A stretch of 64,000 nt of DNA from the NCBI GenBank assembly GCA_963969595.1, contig OZ018408.1:24239823-24303822 (forward strand), read 5' to 3'. Positions 47,045-57,707 of the stretch are shown here, piece after piece. Under the pieces are notes generated by a model. That model did no database searches. It saw nothing but the letters and a program-made list of their open reading frames with translations, and was not told where the DNA came from. Made by a program: the position numbers and the translations under genes. Source of the stretch: Neckera pumila. Lineage: Eukaryota; Streptophyta; Bryopsida; Hypnales; Neckeraceae. Each line of letters opens with the position of its first letter. Position 1 is the first letter of the stretch.

Positions 47045-48688
47045 TTAACCTCTAAAGCTCTAGGCCATGATTTTAAGCCATTTTCTACTTTAGGGCAGAC
47101 CTTTTACGATGAAATATTTATTGGATTCTTGTGATTTTTTTACTAGAGATGTATTTCACTACTAGCTTGATGTTTAATAAATTTTACAGTAATCCGAGTT
47201 TTAGTTAAAAAGTTATGCCTCAAAGGGCAATTTTTTTAAAATAGGAGCAATTTTGGATAGCCACGAGAGATAAGTCCAATTAGTTTGAAATTTTTCAACT
47301 CTTATCATTTTAAGAGTTGAAAGGCATACAAGCACATGATTTTGACTTACAAGTCTTTGAAATTGGTTTGTTTAATCCCTAAAGGACTATAAACTATCCT
47401 TTCGGAGGACAAATGGGCTTTTGGGCAGGTACCTACAGGTTCAATTTTTGTCCTAATTTTTTTGAATTTTTTTTTGAAGATCAAAAAATTGATTAGCCTA
47501 GTGGGTATGTAATTTGGTTTTCAATCGATGCCCAAGAACAAAAGTTATGCCCTAATAAGCTGAAAATTGGATAGAGAGGGCAACAAAAAAAAATTCAAAG
47601 TTTTAGTTTTTTTAAATTTTTCAATATTTCTCATAGATTATAATTTTGTCTACATAGAAAGCTTTGACCTATTCCATTTGTATTTTTTTAATGTAAGAGT
47701 AATGGAAAATCTTGTATTTCTGACAATTAGAACATTTTTCTGAAAATATAATTTATAGAATTTATTTTTGAATGCAATTTTCACAATTTTTCAAAAATTA
47801 AAAATTAAAAAAAAAGAAAAATTTCACATGGTTTGTTTTGCTTGCTAGAATAACCTCACCATTGGGATTAGTACATTTTATTTTCATCTTAAAAATATTG
47901 ATAATTTAGATTTTTCCTTTTATCTTGTACCTAATTCTATTTTATAAAATTTAAAGAATGAAATTTATTATTTTTTGAATCTGTTTAATTTTCCTAGACT
48001 CTCAATTCAATTTTCTACCACAAAGATTTAAAGCTCAAAAAACTGTAGTGCAAAACATCAAAGTTAAAAAGGTTCAAAGTCAAATAATCTAGTCCCGCAA
48101 TGTAATTGAAAATTTGATCTTTTTACTTTAAATACAGATACCTTGCAATCTATGTGGTCAAACTTTTGAAAAAATTTCCGCACATTCTCATACTATTTAG
48201 GTATAAGATCCTCTAATTATATGTGCAAAAAAAACAATTTTTAGTTTGTTTTACTCTTTGCTATAGAAATGGCAGCTTTGAGTGTTTTTGGGCAGAATAA
48301 GGCTTTGGTCCTTTAGGGATTAAGTTTTGAAACATTGCTTGAAGAAGATAGCCCAATTTCAAAGGCTTGTAAGTCAAAATCATGTGCTTGTATGCCTTTC
48401 AACTCTTAGGATTATATTACTAGCTTTTTGAGCGTATGTATGGAAAATTCAAACCAATTGGACCTAACTATCATGATTGCCCAAAATTGCCCTTATTTCA
48501 AAAAAAACTTTTGAAGCATAGCTTTTTAGCTGCAACTTGGATTGTTATAAAATCTTGTAGGCATCAAGCTAGTAGTAAAGCACACCTTTGATAAAAATTT
48601 CATATAAATCCAACAAATATTTTACCGAGAATGGCCTACTTCAAAGTGAAAATGACTTGAAATCATGCCTCAGGACTTTAGGGATTAA
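47045..48688. mobile_element. TTAA foldback element (family G) with nested TTAA element
   Basis: Starts TTAACCTCTAAAGCTC and ends GGACTTTAGGGATTAA. Its two halves (47045-47371 and 48324-48688) are long inverted repeats of each other. For example GTTGAAAGGCATACAAGCAC at the left is mirrored by GTGCTTGTATGCCTTTCAAC at the right. Without the insert the palindrome is about 690 bp. A subfamily A element sits at the centre. Confidence 0.75.
47372..48323 (+). mobile_element. TTAA element, subfamily A, copy 7 (nested)
   Basis: TTAATCCCTAAAGGACTATA to GGTCCTTTAGGGATTAA, 952 bp, inserted near the centre of the foldback element. It is more diverged from the other copies than 28347 or 44817. Confidence 0.85.
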
Positions 48689-48782
48689 TCAATGTTTTTT
48701 TTAGGGGGGACCCTTTTGCTCCTTTAGAAAGTAAGAATCTACAGTATAGTAACTTCCTAGACAGCAAATGACTCTTTGTAGA

Positions 48783-49359
48783 TTAACCCCTAAAGGTCCA
48801 AACAATGTTTTTTGGCAACATGACAGATTTTGAGCAGCTCACTACAAACATGATTTTTGTTTTTCTTTCTTTGAAATTTTCACACAACATGTATCCAAGG
48901 AGTAGCTTTAAGGCACACAATTTTCATAATTTGAAAATTTAATATTTTGAATCATTTTCTACTTCTTTATACTTACTATTTTTTTCCTACATGTTGTGCA
49001 ATTCCAAATGATCTAGAAATTTTCAAGCATGTAGCCAACTTACCTTGAAGAATGAATCCAAAGATGCACCCACTAACATGGACATTTTTTCATACAAATG
49101 TAACCTTGTAAAGTGCAGCTGCCATGTTTTTTGCAAGGCCACAAAAAGGATTTACTTTCAATTCAAACACTAATGTCTTGAATTCTACGAGGTGGAAATT
49201 TCTGAATTTTTTTCTACATCTTTCAAACCAACATAATCCAAGATCCTACAAGTTACATGTGTCAAAAAACGTTTTTTTCCTAAAATTTGGTACTTATACT
49301 AGAAATGATAGTTTTGGAGCATTTTTGGTGAATCATAGTCTTTAATCTTTAGGGATTAA
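48783..49359 (+). mobile_element. TTAA element, subfamily F, internally deleted (577 bp)
   Basis: TTAACCCCTAAAGGTCCAAA to TTTAATCTTTAGGGATTAA. It keeps both ends and the right third of subfamily F. Its host sequence has a paralogue at 56770-56940 with a single TTAA at 56867-56870, at exactly the same spacing (7 bp) from a GACTCT landmark. Confidence 0.85.
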
Positions 49360-49600
49360 ATGAAATTCATTCTCAAGAGTTTTAGAACAGATTATCTCAA
49401 TCTCCAAGGGGGAATAGTTTTGGCTTAGTAAACAATGTAAGTTATATTATAAGTTAGAGGCTTCGCCAAATCCTAATTTCCAATGCAGAATTTGGCCAAT
49501 TCCATTGCATTCTAGATCAATCAATTAATAAATTATAACCATCAAATGAATTGCAACCATGTGGCAATGAAACTCATGTATACCTGCAAGCACTTACTAG

Positions 49601-50046
49601 TAAGGTAAAAAAACCCATTGCGGTCAAATAGCCCATGATGGACACCTAATGATCCCATTGTGGTTTTTCAAACCACAATCAATGCCTTCCATGGTAGTTA
49701 TGGAGTAGTTAGTGACTTCAATAGGTACTTCCAACTTTTCAATGTAAATTTCTTTGTAAAAATAGATTATTTAGGTCTTCCATGTTTGAAAATGTTGTGA
49801 CTGCATTGGGTAGGAAGATGACCATAGTGGATTTAGATTTTGCTAGTCATGAGGTGGCCTACAAACCCCTATGGGGTGGTCACTTCAAAAATTCAGAACT
49901 AATGCATACTTGGTCCAAAAAATATAATTTCAAATGTCCTCACTGTCTCTCACACTTATCTTTGTGTGGGAAAAAATTTGAAAAAATTAAGCAATGGCAT
50001 GAGGGTAGACTCCAAAGTTTGACCACAATGGGCTGGTTTACCTTAA
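49601..50046 (+). mobile_element. Element with TAAGGTA ends (family X), copy 2
   Basis: TAAGGTAAAAAAACCCATTG to CAATGGGCTGGTTTACCTTA, 446 bp. It is inverted relative to 32332-32776, with 'atgtcctcactgtctctcac' mirrored there. Its right TTAA is the left boundary of the next element. Confidence 0.7.
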
Positions 50047-51023
50047 CCCCAAAGTGACAAAGAAGACAGAAAGTGTCCTCATACAATTTCAAGTCCAGTT
50101 CAAAGTGCTTTAACTTTTGCATCCAAGGTCCAAGTTCAATAAACAATCGTTGGGAAAGTTGCGTTTTCTCCTCTAGTTTGTGTGGTACAATTTTCAAATC
50201 AATCCAAGATGTATTGATTTTTTGGAAGCCAATCAAAGTTCAAAACTTCAATTTGAGATCATCAAACTGCATTTTAAGGTTGCAACTTTGGGGCCTTGTA
50301 TCTACTTTGAGTCCACTGTTTGTTTTCAATAAAACTTGTTTGGTTTTGTTCCCCTTGAAGCCTAGTTGCCATGGTAAAATTTTCATGTTAAACCAAGCTG
50401 TTTTGAATTTTTGGGAGCAATTCAAAGCTCAAAATCCTGCCATTTTTGGAGTACATTGAACTTTGGCGGCTTGTTTCTTCTTCATAGAGAGTCCATTTTC
50501 AATAATTTCTTTTAGAAAAGTTGCGCATACTAGTCTAGTTTGTGTTGCTAAAATTTCATGTCAATCTAGGAAGTAATGAGTGACTGAGAAACATTCTAGT
50601 AGAAGGAGGTTCACCCTTAGATGTGTTTTTGTGCATTTTTTCTTGCTCTTTTATGACATTTCAAAGCTTTTTTGTAGACACAATGAGTCAAGAATAAATA
50701 AAAAATTTTACCAATTTATTTGTATACTAGTTTTGAATCACTTTATAGTATTAAGTTTTTTCATTTGAGTAGGTTTAGAAATCAAGTTTCACCACCAAAC
50801 CTATTTTTGGGAAAATTTTAGCATCCATTTTTAACACTAAAACATTATGATCTTGCAATCTATGTGGCCAAATGACTTCAAATTTTGTACATGTCATCTA
50901 TAGCATGTACACTAGAAGATTGTATGGTTGAGATTTGTATAACTTGAAGACATTTAGATCTATAAAGCTTTATAAGCAATGACATTTAAGAACCTTGGAA
51001 ATCAAATGTCATTTTGGGGTTAA
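50043..51023 (+). mobile_element. TTAA element, divergent subfamily with CCCCAAAG ends
   Basis: TTAACCCCAAAGTGACA to GTCATTTTGGGGTTAA, 981 bp. The right half still resembles subfamily A ('gatcttgcaatctatgtgg', 'agaagattgtatggtt'). The ends differ from the main family by CCCCAAA in place of CCCCTAAA. ORFs in the left half have no recognisable domain. Confidence 0.65.
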
Positions 51024-51654
51024 GTTAAGTTACGGCAAGCAGACTGGAAGTCATCAATGTTATCAAAATATAAGTTAATTAATATCTACATGGATGCACC
51101 ACAGAAGAGACTTCTGAATTTGCTTCATGCCTTACATAGGTGTCCATTATAGGTGTCCACTATGGGGTCTTCTGACCACAATGAGTTGTTCTACCTTGTA
51201 AAGTTGGATGTATTTACTCTGGGTTAACTTTATTAATTGAATTTAACCAAGGCAATCATGTAAGGTAAGGTGGATAAGAGCATCGCCATCGCAGGGTGCC
51301 AAGCGAAGCTGACTAGGTGAACTAGCATGTTAGGCCAAGTATTTTCTCCCACCGCAGGTACGCGGACTTGCCAAAAATGCCTGGCCACTTCAAGTTTTGA
51401 AGAACAAACAGGCAAATGGGGAGTCCGCGGCATGCCTCGTTATGCGGTTTGACTTCATTTTTTACCCTGACTTTGAGGTATTGACTCCCCGAATTGGCAC
51501 TCAAATGTAATTAAAAGAATTTAACTCCATAAAATTTCCTTATTTTGTATGAAAAAAATACTTTTGACTATAAGAAAGATTCCTTTACTTGTGTCTACCA
51601 AAATTGGTATGAAAGTATTTTCAACTTTTGTTGAGTTCCAAATGAGAAGAATAA

Positions 51655-52239
51655 CTCACTTTATACACATGGGGTGGTAGGAGGTAGAACAAACATTGTG
51701 GAATAAGTAAATAAGATGTAGTAGAGGCTCCACCACTCATAGTTTATTCAAATTAAAGTAGGAATTGTGTTAAAAGTGAAATTTCAGACCTCATTTAAGC
51801 ATAGTAGAATTACTTTTTTCAGAAAGCATTTAGGTAAAAAAAGTTGGTGAATCAAGTAAAATTTCATTGCCAAGAATCCGTTTGAGATTTCAAGTCTCCA
51901 ATCAAAAGTTATGGACAAATTTCTACTATGCATTTCTACAACATGTAAAAAAGAATTCCCTTCTAACTCTCTTTTGAAATTTGTCTATAACTTTTGATTT
52001 GAGTCTTGAAATCACAAACGGATTTTTAGAGGTGAAATTTACCTTGATTTAACAACTTTTATTAGTTCAAAGTTTTTTGAAAAAAAGTATTCTAATATGC
52101 CTAAATGAGGTCTAAAATTCTACTTTTAACACAATTATTACTTTTGAATAAACTAAGAGTGGTGGAGCTCCTACTCATCTAATTTACATATCCCACATTA
52201 TTTGTTCTACCTCCTACCACTTCATGTGTATATAGTGAG
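51655..52239. mobile_element. Foldback element K, copy 1
   Basis: Two arms of nearly 290 bp are inverted repeats. CTCACTTTATACACATGGGG, GGTGGTAGGAGGTAGAACAA and CCTCATTTAAGCATAG at the left are mirrored at the right. The centre is 'actatgcatttctacaacatg'. The arms include the cassette CAAAAGTTATGGACAAAT and its inverse. Confidence 0.8.
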
Positions 52240-52405
52240 ATTCTTTGTTAGTTCAAAAATACAAACTAAGTTGGAAATGCCTTTGAAACATGTGATCTAA
52301 TTCTCAATAAACTAAGTAAAAGTTTTTGAGTTTAATTTTAAAACCATCAAAATCTTTTGCATTACATATCTGGCACCAGTCCATATTTGGCGCCCATGTT
52401 TTGCG

Positions 52406-52699
52406 CATTAGGGGACATTTGAGGCCTCTAGAAGATTGCGAGATATCATGCATTCCCAGACTGCGGGAACGCATGATAAATGCTGGCTGATGTGTCTGCG
52501 ACTGGGCAACGTCATTTTTGAAAAAAATAAAAATAAAAATAATTTTTTTTGCTTAGAATGATATTTGGGAATTTATTTTTTTATTTTTTTTTTCGAAACT
52601 TTTTTTTTCTGACAGCCCGTATTGACTGTTCACATAATCTGGATAGATTTGGGAACGAGCCTGAAACAGTCTTCCTGAGGTCTCAAATGTCCTTTAATG
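52406..52699. mobile_element. CATTAG-family MITE (294 bp)
   Basis: CATTAGGGGACATTTGAGGC to GTCTCAAATGTCCTTTAATG. A subterminal hairpin (ATATCATGCATTCCC / GGGAACGCATGATAA) follows the left end; the same layout is seen at 63799. Confidence 0.7.
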
Positions 52700-52807
52700 G
52701 GTCAACCGTAGGACAAAGGAGGAGTGGTAAAGCCCTAGTCTTCAAATCCACTCACCAAAATTCTATTTGGCGCCCTTCCTTAACAAGTCTACAGTGGCGA
52801 TGCCCTA

Positions 52808-53535
52808 AGGTATTCTGCTCTTAAAGCGACCTTTTAAGAGCTCATTGCATTGAGGGAAGCTAAACTCCTTGAAATAGTTTCACAAAAAGCTTGTAAGAAG
52901 AAAAATTGAAATTGGTATTGTATCCAAGTCATTTCATATTTTTGGAACCTTCATAGAGTTAATTACAAATTTTTGAAGTTAAAATGAAGGGGTCATTGAA
53001 AGCAAACCCCTCCTAAAATGTACACTATTGGTACATTGAAGAAAACAAAATGTACCTCTGTGTTAGAGGTCGCTTTTAGAGCACCCTACCTTACTTCCCA
53101 AACCACCTCTTTTTGCTATTGTGCCTAAGTATTTCTTATTATTAGATTGGTCAAGTCTTCATGTTTTTTTATTGGTAAGTAAAAGAAGGTTTCAACGCAC
53201 CAAAAAACAGGACATTTGGAAACCGTGTGCAAAGTTATAAAGGATTTAAGTATTTTATTTATAGATGTTCTAAGATCATTTCTTCCACGTAGGTGCATAT
53301 CGATTTTGGAGGTGATGTCACACAAATGATGTCACACAGTGATGATGGTGGTTTTAGGCTAGGTACAGTTGGTTTTCTTATGAATTTCTGAAGTGTGCTC
53401 CCGGACAACTGGCCCCAAAGAATCTGTAGACTGCCTCCAAACCAGCAAAAAGGGTATGAATTCATAACGAGCATCTTACTCACCGAGAGCATCTTAATTA
53501 CTCTCCGAAAGCATGCCAGTCACTCTACTTAAAGC
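52808..53535. repeat. Right part of segmental duplication, copy I
   Basis: Collinear with 59790-60370 and, after an interruption, 61314-61450. Shared blocks are 'agctaaactccttgaaa', 'aatgtacactattg', 'gagcaccctaccttac', 'cacctctttttgcta' and 'ttttttattggtaagt'. The promoter side of the third SAUR follows directly. Confidence 0.6.
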
Positions 53536-53557
53536 CGTGCAAGAGGCAACAGTCCTT

Positions 53558-53605
53558 CACACAGGAAGAACAGGGAGACGTTACCCTCCCCGTTCTTCCT
53601 GTGTG
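53558..53605 (+). promoter_or_regulatory. Hairpin in the leader of the third SAUR
   Basis: CACACAGGAAGAACAGGGAG (53558-53577) and CTCCCCGTTCTTCCTGTGTG (53586-53605) form a 20-bp stem with one mismatch and an 8-nt loop, ending 83 bp before the ATG. The sister leader at 16.5 kb has only the right-arm part (GGTTCTTCTGTTC), so the left arm appears to be an added inverted copy. Confidence 0.7.
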
Positions 53606-53688
53606 CTAGCTAGCTCTTGAAAATCTTCTCCATGTCGTGTTGCGCTGCAATCTGAACCTCCTCTTCAATCTGCTGTCTGCAATTCACA

Positions 53689-54126
53689 ATGACTTACGGG
53701 AAACAGATAGGAAAGCTCGTCAAGAAGTACACGAAGGTCGAGTCAGTCCTCAACCGCCGCAGTAGTGGGTCGACGTCGACGACGCCGGGAAGGTTGTCTG
53801 TTTCTTCAAGCCGGTCCTGGAGCCGAGGGTCCAGCCGCTCGGACAGTGACTACTGGGAAGAGGACGATGACGATAGCGACGATGCGCCAGTGGGCGTGCC
53901 CGAGGGCTGCTTGGCTGTCTACGTTGGTCCGGACATGCGGAGGTTCGTCATCCAGGCCAGCTTCCTTTACAATCCGGTGTTCCGTGAGTTGCTGCGCCGA
54001 AGTGAAGAGGAATATGGATTCAAAACGGAAGGCGGTTTGCGAATTCCATGCGAGGCGGAGGACTTTGAGAAGCTTTTGTGGCAGATGGAGAAGGAGAAGG
54101 AGAAGGAGGGGAATACCGATGACTGA
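53689..54126 (+). CDS. SAUR-like auxin-responsive protein (third copy)
   Basis: A 145-residue single-exon SAUR, very close to the gene at 16113-16517. From PVGVPEGCLAVYVGP through RFVIQASFLYN to RIPCEAxDFEKLLWQM the domain (about 69-134) is nearly identical. Differences are a longer Ser/Thr stretch (25-50), a longer acidic tract (56-65) and an EKEKEKE tail. The ATG has A at -3 (CACAATG), and the leader matches the sister gene ('tcttctcc', 'tgtcgtgttgc', 'ctgctgtctgca'). Role by family: an early auxin-induced promoter of cell expansion acting at the plasma membrane. No clear TATA box was found. Confidence 0.94.
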   Translation: MTYGKQIGKLVKKYTKVESVLNRRSSGSTSTTPGRLSVSSSRSWSRGSSRSDSDYWEEDDDDSDDAPVGVPEGCLAVYVGPDMRRFVIQASFLYNPVFRELLRRSEEEYGFKTEGGLRIPCEAEDFEKLLWQMEKEKEKEGNTDD

Positions 54127-54893
54127 CTAAGATCGATGGTTTCGAAGAAATTTTGATCGATCCGGCCGGCGTGTGGATGGTGCTAATTAATAGAACTGAC
54201 GGGGCGACGGTTTAATGTGCAAATTTGATATGTGTCGAAGTATCTCGCTAAGCTAGCTCTTAGCAATAGAAAAGTTTGTGACTCACGTACCTAGGTTACA
54301 TTTTTGTGTCGAATGTTGATCGATGAGGAATGTGTGCTCCAGTGTTGGATCAGGACTGTCCGTTGCAAAGGTTGATTGTTTCAAATGCAACGAAGGTCCT
54401 GTCCAGAGCTGATTCCGTAGAAATGTCGATTGGTACTGTTCCAGTGCTGGGAATACAGCACCATGCATGCAATAGCAGGAGCTCCACACTACATTTGGTT
54501 AAATCTTCATCAGTAGTGATATCATATCAAAGCTCCCAAGTTCGTATGCAGGATGAAAAATTAATGGGAATCATCAGATCGATGATTCCAACCGATGTGC
54601 AGCTAGAGGATCGTCTGAAGATTATTATACCTACTTCCTTTCCCGATACAACTCTACCTACTGCAAATTTTGCAAGAAATTGTAGAAGTAGACTTTCAGA
54701 AATCAGTGATCGAGGTTTGCAAGCCAGCCGACACGAGTTGGTCAGCTGGACTGAAATAAAAACCCTTTTTGCACTGTACAGTACAATACACCTTTTTAAC
54801 AGAACTCTGGAATGTTTGCACACGTGTGATAAGAGCTTTTTGCAACATTTACACGTGTTGCAAATTTATTGCAGCATGATTCATACGAAAAAC
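54127..54893 (+). other. Conserved 3' flank of the third SAUR
   Basis: Matches 15410-16112 in inverted orientation through several blocks. The longest is TTTGCAAGCCAGCCGACACG followed by AG(T/C)TGGTCAGCTGGACTGAAATAAAA, about 45 bp with one difference. A 191-codon ORF (54330-54905) lies here, but its frame is broken by indels in the sister flank, so it is treated as non-coding. Confidence 0.6.
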
Positions 54894-54912
54894 ATTCATG
54901 ATTGAACTTCAC

Positions 54913-55286
54913 AGCATCCCCACTCCAGGGCTCAAACTAGGCAAATGGCTGTGCGTGGCCATAATGAATGCCCCATGGCACGCACGGCGAGGGCCAAAAA
55001 GTGGCCGGGCACAACCAAATTTGAAGAGCACCCGGCCAAATGAAGAGCCATGCTTGCGGCTCAGTATGAGTTATTTTATCTTTATTCCCAAGTTTTGAGA
55101 GACCTTTTCATTAATGAATGTATTTCCCGAGTAGGCATTCATGAGGTGGCACTTGGGGGCCGTGTAAATCCGGAATCCTGTGTTCGTAGCCCGTGTTGCT
55201 ATGAGGTAGATGGACCGGGCTTGGTCAAATCACTCTCCAAATTCTCCCTCGCCGTGCCATTTGGCCGTCTCTAGAGTGGGGATGCT
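54913..55286 (+). mobile_element. MITE-like element Q with AGCATCCCC ends, copy 1
   Basis: AGCATCCCCACTCCAGGG to CTAGAGTGGGGATGCT, 374 bp, GC-rich ('ggccgggcac'). The same element in reverse orientation lies at 59087-59453. Confidence 0.75.
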
Positions 55287-55439
55287 CTCATGTAGGGTCG
55301 AACTAAGGTAACTACACCTAAAATCAACTGTATTCTAATTGCGACCCCTATCTAGAAAGGACTAACATATTGCTTGAAGTATGTTCTACTGTCAATGATG
55401 AGTTAGGTAGGCTTAATTGGTTGCTTTAAGAACATACTA

Positions 55440-55870
55440 CCTTACTTGTAGTTGATCACTTGAGTGATTTTAAGACAGATCATAAATAGTATGAGGCGAT
55501 GCAAATTTTTCTTGTGTAGAAAGATAGGAAATATGAAGACTACAAATTTTTTATAATTTTGTTTTCAAATTTGAAATTACTATGAATTTTGGGAGCCAAA
55601 AAGTGCTCAAAACGCATAGCCAATGTCTAGACTTTTTGAATTCCAATCATTCAAGAATGACATTCCCACTCATTATTCCCTTAGTATATTCTTATCTATT
55701 ATTTTCCATGTACTTGGGAACAAGTGTCATTACCTTATTAATCCAATGTTGAAAAGGAGGAAAAAAAGCATTCTAAGCTTTAGTTGGAAATAGCTGCATC
55801 CTATAGATTGGATATGGGTCCATCGTTGAGAATGGGTGGTCCAACCTTAGTTAGCTTCTGAAATTGAACT
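55440..55870. repeat. Direct repeat W, copy 1
   Basis: Matches 56965-57400 in the same orientation. Shared blocks are 'gaggcgatgcaaatttt', 'tagaaagataggaaatatg', 'gggagccaaa' and 'agccaatgtctagac', then 'ttggaaat'. The copies are about 1.53 kb apart, with the G-type half element and a MITE between. Class not identified. Confidence 0.6.
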
Positions 55871-55874
55871 TTGG

Positions 55875-56790
55875 GCTTTTGAAATTTTGAACATTGCCCG
55901 AAGGAAGAAAGTCTAATATCAAAGATTATGTTAAAATCATGTATTCTTATGCTTTTCAACTTCATTAGAGGAAATTTCAGGCCTCTGGAGGGCTGCTCCA
56001 CAACCCTCCGAGGTACCCTGAAATTTGCTTTTATTTTGCTCAAAAAATTGTTTTTCTCCTATTTTTGCCCTGATGAAAATCCAGCGGCAGTTGTTTCTTG
56101 TGCTTTATAGTTGTGATCTTCTCCAAAAATTGTCAAATTGTCTCTAGCTGACTTTGAATTTCATAAGCAGTTTTCTATCCAGAATCATTTTAATGCTCTC
56201 TAATTCATGGCTTTGATTTTCTCGTGGCGCAAGAACCCAAAATTCCAAATAAAAATTCATTAAAATAAATAAATAAATAATCTTAAAAAAATATTTTAAA
56301 ATAAATTAAAAAATTAAAGAAAAAGAATTTGGCGGAACTAGACTGCTCTGGTGAGCAGTCAGAGACTCTGACTACTCACCAAGAGCATTTTCAAAGTTGA
56401 CAGGCCATGCAAAGAATAGCATAGCATGTCACCTTTGGGCGGCCCTCTTTAGGGCTGAAAATTTCTCTAATGTTTAGGCCCACTTTTAGTCCAGATTATC
56501 TTAATGAGCTTCTTGAGAGTATGTATAAAAAATTTTAGACCAATTGGAACTACCTACTATGATTGCCCAAAACTATCCCTATTTATAAATAAGAAATGTC
56601 CTTTTGGGGCATAAATTTTTAACTGCAAATTGGATTGTTGTAAATTTTAAGGCATCAAGCTAGTAGTAAAGTACACCTCTGATAAAAAAATTCACAAGAA
56701 TCCAACAAACATTGCACTGGAAAGGGCCTCACCAAAAGTGAAAAATGACTTGAAATGCCTCAAAGCATTACGGGGATCAATCAACATTGG
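55875..56790. mobile_element. Half of a G-type element, split by a MITE
   Basis: Matches the right half of the foldback at 47045-48688 ('aaaatcatgt', 'gcttttcaact', 'gagtatgtat', 'ggcatcaagctagtagtaaag', 'gaaatgcctca'), with an eroded end GCATTACGGGGATCAA. A CATTAG MITE is inserted at 55963-56472. Confidence 0.6.
55963..56472. mobile_element. CATTAG-family MITE (510 bp)
   Basis: CATTAGAGGAAATTTCAGGC then CTCTGGAGGGCTGC at the left; GGGCTGAAAATTTCTCTAATG at the right. It is inserted in the G-type half element. Near the right end are the inverted words CTGCTCTGGTGAGCAG and GAGACTCTGACTACTCACC. Confidence 0.75.
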
Positions 56791-56964
56791 AGGGGCCTTT
56801 TTGCTCTGCTAGGAAAGAGGAGCCCTAATATGGCAACTTCCTAGCCAACCTATGACTCTCAAAAAATTAAATCAAAATCACTCTTAAAGATCTAAGGCAA
56901 GATTATTTCAATCTCAAGGGAGAATGACTTAACTTAAGGTCAGACCACAAATCCATAGTCAATC

Positions 56965-57400
56965 ACTTAAGCAATTTTGAGATAGATCGTGAGTGGATTT
57001 TGAGATAGATCGCAATTTTCAATTTTGAGATAGATCGCAATTTTGAGATAGATCGTATGAGGCAATGCAAATTTTTGCCACGTAGAAAGATAGGAAATAT
57101 GGAGATTGCAAATTTTTTTGCAATTTTATTTCCAAAACTAAAATTACTATGATTTTTGGGAGCCAAAGAACTATTCAAACTAAATAGCCAATGTCTAGAC
57201 CCTTCCAGTTTTAATTAATCAAGAACTAACTTTCCCACTCACTTTCTTGCTCACCACTTCTCGTGCACTTTGATTCATGTGTCATGACCTTATGAGTCCC
57301 AACCTTGAAAAAAGAGAAAAAAACACATTCCAAGCTTTGGTCGGAAATTTGTTCCAACCTTGGTTGGAAATAAGTGCACCCTATAGGTATGGCTCTCTGG
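56965..57400. repeat. Direct repeat W, copy 2, with a minisatellite
   Basis: Same sequence as 55440-55870, but near its start the phrase TTTTGAGATAGATCG is repeated four times (56976-57058), with a fifth partial. Copy 1 has a single decayed version (TTTTAAGACAGATCA). Confidence 0.65.
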
Positions 57401-57707
57401 TCAGAGACCCGACCTTCATGGGTTGATTAAAAATGTTCATTACATTTAGTAGCCTTCAAAGAGGCTGCCTTTCCCTCTCTGGAGTCCTCATCAACAAAAT
57501 TCATCCTCACATAATTAATGTAAGCCTGAGTGCCAAAATAGTGGCAATACATTATGGTATGTTCCATTTTCTTTTCTTAAATTTAGGACCAGACATACAA
57601 ATCAACAAATATTTGTAGAAAAAGATGTTGGCAAAGAATCCAAATGAATAATGCATTACAGCTATTTGCCATCAATAACATATTTTGGGTTTCCAAGTGA
57701 AAAAAAA

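Larger units (their letters stand above)
51277..52807. mobile_element. Element with GAGCATCGCC ends hosting two insertions
   Basis: The left end AAGAGCATCGCCATCGCAGG pairs with the right end CTACAGTGGCGATGCCCTA. Inside are the foldback element 51655-52239 and the CATTAG MITE 52406-52699. 'TTTGGCGCCC' occurs twice (52387 and 52767). Confidence 0.5.

Noticed and set aside
53765..54130. 121-codon Arg-rich ORF overlapping the third SAUR
   Set aside because: Shadow of the SAUR coding region in another frame; similar shadows occur at 16103-16309 and 35638-35838.
54127..54300. Classical DST instability element (GGA...ATAGAT...GTA) in SAUR 3' UTR
   Set aside because: No ATAGAT core with the required neighbours found after either paired SAUR.
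54330..54905. 191-codon ORF, one of the longest in the window
   Set aside because: It lies in the 3' flank of the third SAUR. The homologous flank at 15410-16000 has indels that break the frame, and no domain is recognisable.
55440..57400. W direct repeats as LTRs of a retroelement
   Set aside because: No TG...CA ends, primer-binding site or polypurine tract seen, and the interior is a half foldback element and a MITE.
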